A stretch of 64,000 nucleotides of DNA. Origin: Candidatus Thiodiazotropha sp. (ex Monitilora ramsayi). Its GTDB lineage: Bacteria; Pseudomonadota; Gammaproteobacteria; Chromatiales; Chromatiaceae. A model generated the notes under the pieces. The model made no database searches, was not told the origin of the DNA, and was given only the letters and a program-made list of their open reading frames with translations. The stretch covers positions 1 through 64,000 of the forward strand of contig JAHXIP010000005.1 in assembly GCA_025655575.1 (NCBI GenBank), given 5' to 3'. The first letter of the stretch is position 1; every line of letters starts with the position of its first letter. Positions 9,273-17,133 of the stretch are shown here, piece by piece. The position numbers and the translations under genes are program-made.

Positions 9273-9355
9273 GCTGAGTGAGGTCAAGGTGCACTATTGA
9301 AACGGGCGGGTTATGGCGTACCGTTTTGGTGCGATAGGGAAGGGTGCAACGCTGG
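9144..9355 (+). repeat. Left copy of a direct repeat of about 200 bp flanking the fibre module
   Basis: From GATGTACGCAAGACGCC at 9144 to about 9355 the sequence recurs in the same orientation at 20211-20422, offset 11,067 bp. Coding identity over 129 bp is about 94 percent (8 differences by eye); the non-coding tail is lower. This copy contains the 3' end of the intact methyltransferase gene, so it is probably the original. Confidence 0.9.
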
Positions 9356-9495
9356 CCACTCTTCCACTAGCCTGGATATTTACAAGTAGATTCAGGCAAT
9401 GAAATATCTTTCTGGGATTCTTCTCAGGTCAGATCGACAATCGCTCAGCGGCGTTGGCTAAAGTGAGTGTGAGCTGCTACCGGGCGATAACTGTC

Positions 9496-10806
9496 TCACT
9501 TTCCATCCATGCACTCCGCACCTGCCAGCCTGGCCAGCAACCGGCAGGCATCGACGCCTTGCGACATGTCAGGCACAGCTACACGGTAACGCGTACGGTC
9601 GGAGGTAAATAGCTCCTTCATCGTGTCAGCAGAGAGGTGCGGCTTGCGTTCCCTGATCAGCGCTGCCAGACCGGATACCTGGGCAGTCGAAAAGGAACTG
9701 CCAGAGAAAAAATCATACTGATTGCCGGGGCGCGTACTCAAAATCTTATTTCCCATGGTTTGTACATAGACTTTTTCATTGCGCTTGTTTTCGCTTTGAT
9801 CAACCGCAATCACACCATTCACCGAAGCGGGAAAGCTGTATTCAGGATCAGCCCCCACGGCTGCCACGACCGTAATATCGCGGTTGATGGCCTGCTGTAC
9901 CAGACGTGCCAGCAAGTCGTCTCCGGGACCGGCCAGGCTCAGGTTGATGATGTCGACCTCGCTGGTCACAGCAAAATTGATGGCTTTCGCCAGTGTGAAG
10001 GTGCTGCACTGGGCGGATAGGTCACCCGGCTGCGCTGACCAGCAGGCCTTTATTGGCCACAAGCTTGCGTCCGGGGCAATGCCGGTCATGCCCTTGCCGT
10101 TTCCGGTACGTGCCGCAATCAGTCCGGCGACGGCTGTTCCATGTACATCCCGATTAAAGGCATCCTCATTCGAATCAACAAAGTTACTGCTGCCGCTGAA
10201 CTGCCCCTTGAGATCTTCGTGCGACAGATCGACGCCGGTATCGATAATGGCGACCTGGACACCCTTGCCGGTGGCCCAGCGATGGGAAGAGGCAACAGAC
10301 ATTTTTTGGTAACTGTGCTGCAGCTTTAAATACGGGTCGTTATAGGTTTCGCCCAGCGCCTCGAAATGCTGCATGGGCTGGACTGTTTCAATACGTGCAT
10401 GCTGTTCTACTTCTCTGAGGACAGCATCCCTGTCGCGCGCGCCGGTAACTTCGAACACCAGACAGCGAACACCGATCGACTTCAGGGGCCAGTCCGCGAC
10501 CCGTTTGATACCGTACCGCGATTGAACCTCGGCGATAAATTTTTTATACCCGGCTGGCATAGCGACTGAGCCTTGCATGTCCATCGGGTTGATGGGACGA
10601 CCGCCTGTCAGTTCCCTGTGCGAGGCATCGGTCATGGTGGCGATAAACATGCGCTGACCGGTCTGTTTGGAGATCCGGCTGTCTGCCGGTCCCATCATGT
10701 CCGCCATCATGGCGGGATCAGTCGGCATTCTGGCCGGTGTCAAACTGCAGCCCGCAAGCAACAGAATTATCGGATACAGGATCTTCAGAAAGATTTTGCT
10801 AGGCAT
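9496..10806 (-). CDS. Lipoprotein subtilisin-like serine protease (S8)
   Basis: A 436-residue protease anchored in the envelope: the lipobox LLAGC near residue 20 gives a lipid-modified cysteine. Residues about 80-160 resemble an inhibitory propeptide-like domain. The catalytic triad is visible as D189 (AIIDTGVDL), H222 (HGTAVAG) and S371 (GSSFS). It is the third gene of the sigma/anti-sigma operon on the minus strand, 73 bp after the anti-sigma gene. From its place it could cleave the anti-sigma factor, mature the secreted repeat proteins, or both; this is inference. No promoter of its own is evident. Confidence 0.9.
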   Translation of the reverse strand: MPSKIFLKILYPIILLLAGCSLTPARMPTDPAMMADMMGPADSRISKQTGQRMFIATMTDASHRELTGGRPINPMDMQGSVAMPAGYKKFIAEVQSRYGIKRVADWPLKSIGVRCLVFEVTGARDRDAVLREVEQHARIETVQPMQHFEALGETYNDPYLKLQHSYQKMSVASSHRWATGKGVQVAIIDTGVDLSHEDLKGQFSGSSNFVDSNEDAFNRDVHGTAVAGLIAARTGNGKGMTGIAPDASLWPIKACWSAQPGDLSAQCSTFTLAKAINFAVTSEVDIINLSLAGPGDDLLARLVQQAINRDITVVAAVGADPEYSFPASVNGVIAVDQSENKRNEKVYVQTMGNKILSTRPGNQYDFFSGSSFSTAQVSGLAALIRERKPHLSADTMKELFTSDRTRYRVAVPDMSQGVDACRLLARLAGAECMDGK

Positions 10807-10879
10807 ATGCGACGTCCACCTTTCAGATATCTACCGCTACAAACATACATGATCGACTGCCCGGGTTCTTTACAGTCGG

Positions 10880-11548
10880 TCACTCATTGACGCGTTGTAC
10901 GTCATGCACTGAGGGATGCAGACGCAGTTTATCCATGACCCGGATCACCTGCTCCGGTGACGCATCGTCGGGTAAGGTCATGACATGGCGCCCGTTAGCT
11001 TCGGGCGTCAGCATAATACCGGGTACAACTGCAGTGACGCTCTGCAGTATCTCTTCCCTGTTCAGCGTTTCACCGACCGTCAAGTTGAGCCTGATGGTCT
11101 GTTCACCAGTCTGTTCTCCGGAAGAGAGGGTTTTATATGGCGCAGTCCCGTTCTCGATCATTGGTGAGCTTGACAGTAACACCGCCACCAGCACAACCGG
11201 GGCAACTGCAACCCAGGCTAGCCTGTGCGAAAAAAGACTGGCGATAAACGACTGCAAGGTACCGAAAAAGAAGGTTGATTTTTCCCGCTTGACGGCTTTC
11301 CCGTCAGATTGATCGATGTGTGCCATCAGGTGTTCAAGACGCGCCTCATCGATCTCAACCGGGTCCAGATTTCGCGTCATGGCTGCCTGCGTGCGCTTTA
11401 AAGACGCGACTTCCTCCTGGCAGACGGGGCATTGTTCAATGTGCGCACGTACCTGTTCGCGAAGATCTGGCGACAAGGTGCCGTTGACATACCACGGCAG
11501 GTTCAGAAACTGTTCTTTATGCGAGGAACCTAACAGTCGACTTGTCAT
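10880..11548 (-). CDS. Membrane anti-sigma factor with zf-HC2 zinc finger
   Basis: A 222-residue single-pass membrane protein. The N-terminal zinc-binding anti-sigma domain shows the H-x3-C-x2-C signature (HIEQCPVC, about residues 37-44). A transmembrane segment follows at about 110-127 (LAWVAVAPVVLVAVLL), then a periplasmic tail of about 95 residues that could be a protease or ligand target. The start overlaps the stop of the sigma gene (TGATG), with GGAGGTG upstream, which favours ATG 11548 over GTG 11551. It should hold the ECF sigma factor inactive at the inner membrane until a periplasmic signal arrives. Confidence 0.88.
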   Translation of the reverse strand: MTSRLLGSSHKEQFLNLPWYVNGTLSPDLREQVRAHIEQCPVCQEEVASLKRTQAAMTRNLDPVEIDEARLEHLMAHIDQSDGKAVKREKSTFFFGTLQSFIASLFSHRLAWVAVAPVVLVAVLLSSSPMIENGTAPYKTLSSGEQTGEQTIRLNLTVGETLNREEILQSVTAVVPGIMLTPEANGRHVMTLPDDASPEQVIRVMDKLRLHPSVHDVQRVNE

Positions 11549-12177
11549 CACACTTCACCTCCGGCCTGTGGATTCAGGGATTCCGACTGCCCGAAATGGT
11601 CTTTCAGCTGGCGACGGGCATGAAACATGCGTGTCTTGACCGTATTGACAGGGCAGCCGACGATATCGGCGATCTCGGCACAGGAATAGCCCAGCATGGT
11701 GAGTTCCATGACACAGCGGTGGTTGCCGTTCAATGTCTCCAGACCGCTCTGCACCTGCTCTGCCAGTTGTTGCTGTTCCAGGGAATGGTCAGGCGACTGA
11801 TCCGCCGCACCCGGTATTCGCCCGGCATGCTGCGCCAGATCATCCATCCCCGGCTCCCTTCGATTTTTGTTATAGGATTTTAGTCCTTTGCGGTAGGCAA
11901 TACCGATTATCCAGGTGGAAACTTTAGACCGGCCGCGGAAGTCACCGGCTTTATTCCAAACGGTGAGCATCACATCATCGACAACTTCCTCGACGATATC
12001 CTGACGTTGCAGCATGCGAATCAAAAAATGGAAAAGCGGCTGGTAAAACTTTCTATAAAGCGCCCTGAAGGCTGCTTTATCCTGCTGCACTACACGTTCG
12101 AACAACGCCAGATCCGGATCCATGTGGGATTCCACCGAGTCGCCTCCTGAACAGAGTATTTGCTGAGTCGCTAACAT
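11548..12177 (-). CDS. ECF-type RNA polymerase sigma factor
   Basis: A sigma-70 family regulator of about 209 residues. Region 2 (about residues 25-95) includes AFRALYRKFYQPLFHFL and VVDDVMLTVWNKA. Region 4 (about 135-190) includes the helix-turn-helix CAEIADIVGCPVNTVKTRMFHARRQL. There is no extra-cytoplasmic domain. It is translationally coupled to the anti-sigma gene. An open frame reaches back to 12234, but a promoter-like AACC-N15-GGCAC sequence occupies 12218-12241 on the minus strand, so the start must lie downstream; ATG 12177 with AAGGGG is chosen, ATG 12123 is the alternative. It is the likely activator of the divergent envelope genes. Confidence 0.9.
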   Translation of the reverse strand: MLATQQILCSGGDSVESHMDPDLALFERVVQQDKAAFRALYRKFYQPLFHFLIRMLQRQDIVEEVVDDVMLTVWNKAGDFRGRSKVSTWIIGIAYRKGLKSYNKNRREPGMDDLAQHAGRIPGAADQSPDHSLEQQQLAEQVQSGLETLNGNHRCVMELTMLGYSCAEIADIVGCPVNTVKTRMFHARRQLKDHFGQSESLNPQAGGEV

Positions 12178-12217
12178 AACACCCCTTGTCCTGTTCCTCA
12201 TCTTGCCTATTCCCTGT

Positions 12218-12241
12218 GTGCCCGGTACCTGCAAAAAGGTT
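12218..12241 (-). promoter_or_regulatory. Candidate ECF promoter of the sigma/anti-sigma/S8 operon
   Basis: Read on the minus strand: AACC, T5, ten further bases, GGCAC; the two boxes are separated by exactly 15 bp. It lies 41 bp before the chosen sigma start. The identical arrangement occurs at 12281-12304 and 14569-14592. An AAC-type -35 followed by a T-tract is typical of ECF promoters, and self-regulation is common. Confidence 0.6.
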
Positions 12242-12280
12242 CATTCCTTGTGAATAACGTTGGGTGATGCGGCTTCATTG

Positions 12281-12304
12281 AACCCTTTTTTGATGCCGGG
12301 GCAC
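12281..12304 (+). promoter_or_regulatory. Candidate ECF promoter of the lipoprotein-caspase unit
   Basis: AACC (12281-12284), 15 bp starting with C and a T-tract, then GGCAC (12300-12304). It lies 93 bp before the lipoprotein start and diverges from the matching element of the sigma operon about 40 bp away. Confidence 0.6.
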
Positions 12305-12397
12305 ACACGACTGAAGCTGGTGAAGTTTCTTATCCACACTACTATGCAGGGATCTGGCATAGCCAGGTGCCGCAACCCGTAGGAGGAGTCTATTCCA

Positions 12398-13162
12398 ATG
12401 AAATCAATACAAATTTGTTGCCTTTTATGTGTTGTTGCAATGACGGGCTGCACCCGTTCGATGCCCTTGATATCACATGCCCACGTCGGTCATTCATTGA
12501 CTGCCTGGCGAGACACACCCGGCCAGGAAGGTTTGTTTGTGGTGGCGGAGAAGGAAGCCGGTATCGCACTGGCCAGTGCAAAAGCCGCACTCGCCGATCA
12601 GGCAAGCGCCCCGCGCCGCTTGCGTCATCTGTCCAGCGTTGTACACGCATTGAATCCGGACCAGCGCGAAAACGGTGGTGGACTGGGTTATGGCGCCATA
12701 CGGGCACTCGATGGCACAGTCGATCATATGGTGTTTGCCGCAGAATCCGAAGATGCCAGCGATAACCTGATTCGCATGTCAGCACGTTTCGCTGAAGGCG
12801 CGGGCTATGTCTCGGACCGCTTACGCCTGTCAGGCGAAATCGCGTTGCTTGCCGAAAGCGCTTCTGACGAGGAGTCCAGCCGGTTGTTGATACAACTCGA
12901 AAAGATACTCAACCACGCACTCGAAGGTGCGGACCTCGATGCCGATGGCAGGATAGGCAACCGTTATGACGAGTATGGTCTGCTGCAGCTGCGTAACGAT
13001 ATCTCCCGCGGCCTGCATAAGGAAAAGCCCGCGTACCAGCCGGCCGGTAAAAAGTATTTACTGGGCCTGGTTCGGTTGCCAAGCGGCAGCTGGGCTTACC
13101 GCTTCGACCTGACCGATAAAAATGCGCAGCATTCCGGGTATGGCCATGGTTACAGCTATTGA
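12398..13162 (+). CDS. Lipoprotein of unknown function in the fibre module
   Basis: A 254-residue protein not recognised as any family. The N-terminal signal peptide ends in a lipobox (AMTGC, cysteine at about 18), so it should be membrane-anchored. The rest is mostly helical and charged. An acidic loop DLDADGRIGNRYDE (about residues 180-193) resembles a calcium-binding EF-type or dockerin-type loop. A strong GGAGGAG site precedes ATG 12398. The downstream caspase-like gene begins inside its 3' end, so the two are translationally linked. It is a candidate accessory factor of the protease or of fibre export. Confidence 0.7.
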   Translation: MKSIQICCLLCVVAMTGCTRSMPLISHAHVGHSLTAWRDTPGQEGLFVVAEKEAGIALASAKAALADQASAPRRLRHLSSVVHALNPDQRENGGGLGYGAIRALDGTVDHMVFAAESEDASDNLIRMSARFAEGAGYVSDRLRLSGEIALLAESASDEESSRLLIQLEKILNHALEGADLDADGRIGNRYDEYGLLQLRNDISRGLHKEKPAYQPAGKKYLLGLVRLPSGSWAYRFDLTDKNAQHSGYGHGYSY

Positions 13163-14438
13163 AACGAGAAGCGTGACGGCTCTGCTTTTTCTCACGGCCT
13201 GGCTCTGCTGCGTGGCCACTGCCGATGCGGCAAACCAGCAGTTGCTAAGTGATTGTCTCTCTTTAACGACAGAGCCCGGACGACAGGCCTGCGAGGAATA
13301 CGCTTATCTCCATCGCCATCAGGTGCAAAAGTTGCTCGATGCATCCGAGCGGCTGAGCCGTCAGCACAGGTATGAGCTGGCCATGATCCTGTTCGATACC
13401 GGTTTGCGCTACAGCCCGGATAATCCCCGGCTAGTGCGCGCAAGATTACTGGTGAAAAGCGACTGGGAAGAAGACCGATTCCTCGGATTACGTCGGCAGA
13501 CGTCCACTACACGAAACAAGACTCCCGTAACGCAGGAACTTGACCGCATTAAATGCACATCCCTTTCCGGCGATGCCGCACTTTCAGCCTGCCGGCGGGT
13601 TTTGAACAATCCGCATCAGCCCACTGAAACAACCGCAATAAGATCCGGATACAGCACAGTGCGCAAGGAAGACAACCGGCAACCGGCCCTGGCATCACTT
13701 GATCTGGGAAATTTTCATGCCCTGGTTATCGGCAACAATCGTTACCGGGATTTCGACAGACTGAAGAGCGCCGTACGTGATGCGAAAGCAGTATCGAATC
13801 TGCTTGAGTCCGAGTACGGTTTTCAGGTTACCCGCCTTACCAATGCAAGCCGTTACGAACTATTTCAGGCCTTGTCAGACTTGCGCAAAACGCTGAAAAA
13901 GGATGACAACCTGTTGATCTATTACGCCGGTCATGGCTATCTGGACGAATCGACATACCGCGGATACTGGTTGCCTGTCGATGCCGAAAAAGATAACTAC
14001 GCCAATTGGCTGTCGACCGCCGATATCACCGATATGCTCAACGGCATGGCCGCCACTCGTGTACTCGTGGTAGCGGATTCCTGCTATTCAGGCACCTTGT
14101 CGAGATCGACAGATTACCGGGGCGTCATCCTGGACCAGGAACAGGCCCTGTTACTCAAACGGCTTGCACACAAGCGTTCCAGAATCGCATTGACTTCAGG
14201 CGGTCTCGAACCGGTGCTCGATTCCGGTTCGGGCGGTCATTCCGTTTTTGCCAACGCCTTCCTCTCGGTACTCAGAGAGAACACGGGGGTGCTCGAGGGT
14301 GCGCATCTGTTTTCCGAACTGCGCAGAAAGGTCGTTCTGGCCGCCGATCAAACGCCTGAATACGCGGACATCCGCAAAGCCGGTCACGAGGGTGGTGATT
14401 TTATTTTCCTGCGTCGCTCCAAGACAGCCCTGAAATAA
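13140..14438 (+). CDS. Secreted caspase-like protease (peptidase C14 family)
   Basis: A 432-residue protein with an N-terminal signal peptide (hydrophobic stretch ending near ATADA). After about 190 residues of helical, partly repeat-like sequence comes a C14 caspase/metacaspase-type domain. FHALVIGNNRYRDFDRL opens it, the catalytic histidine is H265 (YYAGHGYLD) and the cysteine C315 (ADSCYSGTL). The p20-like segment is complete and a C-terminal p10-like region follows. Family members cut after basic or acidic residues; specificity is unknown here. Start: ATG 13140 (ATG 13122 and 13146 possible), overlapping the lipoprotein gene by 23 bp. A secreted caspase-like protease in a fibre operon suggests processing of subunits or of the anti-sigma factor. 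Confidence 0.87.
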   Translation: MAMVTAIETRSVTALLFLTAWLCCVATADAANQQLLSDCLSLTTEPGRQACEEYAYLHRHQVQKLLDASERLSRQHRYELAMILFDTGLRYSPDNPRLVRARLLVKSDWEEDRFLGLRRQTSTTRNKTPVTQELDRIKCTSLSGDAALSACRRVLNNPHQPTETTAIRSGYSTVRKEDNRQPALASLDLGNFHALVIGNNRYRDFDRLKSAVRDAKAVSNLLESEYGFQVTRLTNASRYELFQALSDLRKTLKKDDNLLIYYAGHGYLDESTYRGYWLPVDAEKDNYANWLSTADITDMLNGMAATRVLVVADSCYSGTLSRSTDYRGVILDQEQALLLKRLAHKRSRIALTSGGLEPVLDSGSGGHSVFANAFLSVLRENTGVLEGAHLFSELRRKVVLAADQTPEYADIRKAGHEGGDFIFLRRSKTALK

Positions 14439-14480
14439 AACCGATCTGTTTTTCAGTGTAAGGACAGTAGGCAATGAAGA

Positions 14481-14515
14481 ATGCGGACATTAGACACCTG
14501 TGTCTTTTTCCGCAT
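14481..14515 (+). promoter_or_regulatory. Long imperfect hairpin between caspase and repeat-protein genes
   Basis: ATGCGGA (14481-14487) pairs with TCCGCAT (14509-14515), and inside it AGACA pairs with TGTCT around a 4-nt loop; a small internal loop with three T residues separates the two stems. It could end or weaken read-through from the caspase gene before the next promoter. Confidence 0.45.
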
Positions 14516-14568
14516 CGGCGATGAATGGCATCAATAACAATTCTTGTCTCTTCCTCCGGCTTTTTTTA

Positions 14569-14592
14569 AACCTTTTTCGAATAGCAAGGCAC
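14569..14592 (+). promoter_or_regulatory. Candidate ECF promoter of the repeat-protein operon
   Basis: AACC (14569-14572), 15 bp beginning with five T residues, then GGCAC (14588-14592), 61 bp before the first repeat-protein start. Third example of the motif shared with 12218-12241 and 12281-12304. Confidence 0.6.
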
Positions 14593-14653
14593 TCAATTAA
14601 CGAGACATGGCTTATTGCATGTCAGTTTGTCAATTCGAAATAGGAGATAAAGA

Positions 14654-15268
14654 ATGAAACTGAAGTTAACCCCAATCTATGCCGCGCTCTCGCTGTTTGT
14701 CCTGGGTACCGGAACCGGTTTTGCGGACTCTGAGATCGGTGGTGACGTGGACATCAACGTGCAGACTGAAAATGTCATCAGCGCATCCATCGGTGACGGA
14801 AACACCAGTGAAGTATCGATCGGATCGATATACGAAAGCGAAATTGGCGGTGATGTCAGCATCGATGTCACCACCGGCAATGTGATCAGTGCAGCCATCG
14901 GTGATGACAATAAAAGTACTGTGAACATCGGCTCGGTCAAGGACAGTGAGGTTGAAGGTGACGTACAGATCGACGTCAACACGGAAAATGTCATCAGCGC
15001 CGCCATCGGCTCCGATAACACCAGCGAAGTCAATATTGGTTCTATTGTCGGCAGTGAACTTGGCGGAGATGCCAGCATCAGCGTAGATACCGGTAACGTG
15101 ATCAGTGCCGCCATCGGCGATGGCAACACCAGCGAAGTCTCGGTTGGTAGCGTGAAGGATTCCGAAGTTGGTGGAGACCTCAATATCAATGTCACAGCCG
15201 GTAACGTGATCAGTGCCGCCATCGGCAGCGATAACACCAGCAAGGTCAGCATCGGCAGTATTGAATGA
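14654..15268 (+). CDS. Secreted curlin-like repeat protein A (five 36-residue repeats)
   Basis: A 204-residue protein: a signal peptide of about 24 residues (cleavage at GFA-DS) and then nothing but five near-identical 36-residue repeats, the last one residue short. Each repeat has the pattern S-E-[IVL]-G-G-D-x-x-I-x-V-x-T-x-N-V-I-S-A-x-I-G, then four variable polar residues and S-x-V-x-[IV]-G-S-[IV]. Alternating hydrophobic residues with regular Gly and Asn are expected of a beta-solenoid or amyloid. The IG-xx-N-x-S-x-V part recalls curlin repeats, although the glutamines are absent. There are no cysteines or aromatics in the repeats except one Tyr. It starts with a good AGGAGA site at ATG 14654. 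Likely the secreted fibre subunit or nucleator exported by the CsgG-like protein downstream. Confidence 0.8.
   Translation: MKLKLTPIYAALSLFVLGTGTGFADSEIGGDVDINVQTENVISASIGDGNTSEVSIGSIYESEIGGDVSIDVTTGNVISAAIGDDNKSTVNIGSVKDSEVEGDVQIDVNTENVISAAIGSDNTSEVNIGSIVGSELGGDASISVDTGNVISAAIGDGNTSEVSVGSVKDSEVGGDLNINVTAGNVISAAIGSDNTSKVSIGSIE
14729..15265 (+). repeat. Five 108-bp tandem coding repeats
   Basis: Units begin at 14729, 14837, 14945, 15053 and 15161 in phase with the reading frame; the last is 105 bp. Amino acid conservation is far higher than third-base conservation, pointing to selection on the protein. Confidence 0.9.
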
Positions 15269-15277
15269 ACCTGTGAG

Positions 15278-15301
15278 GATTCCGCCCCTGCGGGCGGAAT
15301 C
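15278..15301 (+). promoter_or_regulatory. Perfect intercistronic hairpin after repeat protein A
   Basis: GATTCCGCCC and GGGCGGAATC form a perfect 10-bp stem with a 4-nt loop, directly after the stop codon and without a T-run. Such structures often protect the upstream message and so raise the yield of an abundant subunit relative to later genes. Confidence 0.7.
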
Positions 15302-15323
15302 ATTATCTCAGGAGGACACACTC

Positions 15324-16166
15324 ATGTTTAACGCCTACACACTTTCCAGACAAGGCATGATCTTTTACCTGGCCGTGTTATCGGTCGGATTGTTCGAGGC
15401 CTCAATGCTGCTGGCTTATGGCGGTGAACAATACAAGGCGCAAAAGTTGCGGCTGGAGAATCTTTCAGTCCGGGTAGATGTCGTCGTTTCGGATGTGCCG
15501 GGTATTACGGTCAACACAGGCACCGGTTCGCTTGCTGACGTGCTGGATATCAAACAGCACGAGGACAGTCTGCTGATCCGTCAAACGGCTCAAAGCAGTT
15601 ACGGAGATATTTCCGTGATCACCACGGGCAGCGGAGGTGACAATCGAAGCATCCTGACAATACACGGGCGCACTACGGTCATCGACGGCAACAGCGTGGT
15701 AGTGACGCACAACAATCCACAACAGGTGCCGGTGCTGAATATTACCGTGCCTAGCGGTACGCCCATGGAGCTAATTGATTTCCGGGGCAAGGCCACTATC
15801 GACGATACCAGGGCTTCATTGTATGTGCGGGGTGGTGGAAAGATAGAGGCCGGCGATATCTCGGCGGCACGTCTCGATGTCGGCAGAAATGCAAAAATCA
15901 GCATTAATCATGTAAGCCGGGCGCTCGATATCTCTGCTTCCGGCAACAGCAAAGTAGACCTGAGATCCGGACATGTACCGTCCTTGCGTGCTGATGTTAC
16001 AGGTAACAGCAAGGTCAGGTTTAGTGGTCACGCCGAAAGGGTAGATCTCTCGGTGTCTGACAACGGTAGCCTGTTCGTGGCTTCCGCTCACCGTCGTGAA
16101 TCAACACGCGTAGAGCGAAACGGTCGTCTGACCATCGGAAACTGGCAACAGGAGAGACAGCCATGA
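15324..16166 (+). CDS. DUF2807-like (head GIN) secreted beta-helix protein
   Basis: A 280-residue protein with one N-terminal hydrophobic segment (FYLAVLSVGLFEASMLLA), probably an uncleaved signal or anchor. The C-terminal half is built of short Gly/Ser-rich beta rungs such as ISASGNSKVDLRSG, DVTGNSKVRFSG and SVSDNGSLFV, which match the DUF2807 pattern of a parallel beta-helix adhesin. An AGGAGG site sits before ATG 15324; the open frame extends further upstream only into the preceding gene. It lies between the two repeat-protein genes and overlaps the start of the second (ATGA). Probable role: surface anchor, nucleator or assembly partner of the repeat proteins. Confidence 0.7.
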   Translation: MFNAYTLSRQGMIFYLAVLSVGLFEASMLLAYGGEQYKAQKLRLENLSVRVDVVVSDVPGITVNTGTGSLADVLDIKQHEDSLLIRQTAQSSYGDISVITTGSGGDNRSILTIHGRTTVIDGNSVVVTHNNPQQVPVLNITVPSGTPMELIDFRGKATIDDTRASLYVRGGGKIEAGDISAARLDVGRNAKISINHVSRALDISASGNSKVDLRSGHVPSLRADVTGNSKVRFSGHAERVDLSVSDNGSLFVASAHRRESTRVERNGRLTIGNWQQERQP

Positions 16167-17113
16167 AATATAGAGACAACTACCTGACCACAGTAGGCCT
16201 ACTCGCGGCCATGGTGTCGTTCAATCTGCATGCAGACAGTCAGATCGAGGGCGATGCTGAAATCAATGTGCAAACCGAAAATGTCATCAGCGCCGCTATC
16301 GGTAACAGATCCAATAGTGAAGTTGCAACGGGCGCGGTTATCGACAGCGATGTGGGTGGTGATGTACAGATCGATGTCACTACCCGTAACGTGGTCAGTG
16401 CTGCGATCGGCTCCCTGGCCAATAGTGAAATTAATGTCGGTGCAGTGAATGATGCTGGTATCGGTGGTGATACGGAGATCAGTGTGCAGACGGACAATAT
16501 CGTTAGTGCCGCGATTGGATCTGGGACCATCAGTCGGGTGAATACGGGCTCAGTGGTCGATAGTGATGTCGGTGGTGATGTGAGTATTGATGTCAACACG
16601 GCGAATATAGTCAGTGCGGCGATCGGCGCAGGCGCCGTCAGTGATATCAACGTCGGTGCACTACGTAATGCGGATGTCGACGGTGATGTCGAGATCAGTG
16701 TGAATACCGGTAATGTCGTCAGCGCTGCAATCGGTGCCGGCGCATTGAGTGAAACCGACATTGGCGCCGTCAAGAACAGCCGCATCGGCGGTGATGCGGA
16801 TATCAATGTCACCACCAAGAATGTCATCAGTGCCGCAATCGGTGCCGGGGTCTATTCCGATGTGGCAGTAGGCTCGGTGAAAAACAGCAGTGTCGGTGGC
16901 GATGCCAGTATCAACGTCAATACGGGTAACCTGGCTTCCGCAGCAATCGGCGTCGGCCAGTATTCAAAATTGCACGTGGGTAATGTGGTCAATACCTCGG
17001 TCGGCGGCAGCGCACGAATCAATGTCAGTACCGGCGATCTGGCCGCATTTGCCATCGGCGCGGGTCCGTTCAGCGTTCGCAATGAAGTCAATATCGGCAA
17101 TGTCGGCAACTGA
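16163..17113 (+). CDS. Secreted curlin-like repeat protein B (eight 36-residue repeats)
   Basis: A 316-residue paralogue of repeat protein A: signal peptide (cleavage near LHA-DS) and eight 36-residue repeats, seven exact in length and the last 39. The core NV[IV]SAAIG is kept in most copies, while the second half of each repeat is more varied than in protein A. Divergence rises towards the C-terminus (NLASAAIG, then DLAAFAIG). The start ATG 16163 overlaps the stop of the DUF2807-like gene (ATGA), with an AGGAGA site. By analogy with CsgA/CsgB, A and B may be major and minor subunits, but which is which cannot be told. Confidence 0.8.
   Translation: MKYRDNYLTTVGLLAAMVSFNLHADSQIEGDAEINVQTENVISAAIGNRSNSEVATGAVIDSDVGGDVQIDVTTRNVVSAAIGSLANSEINVGAVNDAGIGGDTEISVQTDNIVSAAIGSGTISRVNTGSVVDSDVGGDVSIDVNTANIVSAAIGAGAVSDINVGALRNADVDGDVEISVNTGNVVSAAIGAGALSETDIGAVKNSRIGGDADINVTTKNVISAAIGAGVYSDVAVGSVKNSSVGGDASINVNTGNLASAAIGVGQYSKLHVGNVVNTSVGGSARINVSTGDLAAFAIGAGPFSVRNEVNIGNVGN
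16238..17110 (+). repeat. Eight tandem coding repeats of 108 bp
   Basis: Units start at 16238 and every 108 bp to 16994; the last is 117 bp. They are homologous to the five units of the gene at 14654. Confidence 0.9.
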
Positions 17114-17133
17114 ATGTCGAGAGGATATTAATC

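Noticed and set aside
14677..16827. Long minus-strand frames opposite the repeat-protein genes, rich in Pro, Ser and Thr with regular repeats.
   Set aside because: They mirror the 108-bp repeats of the plus-strand genes, which have signal peptides and ribosome sites; the minus-strand frames have neither.
14654..17113. 108-bp tandem repeats considered as a CRISPR array.
   Set aside because: The units are contiguous, in frame and without unique spacers; they encode protein repeats.
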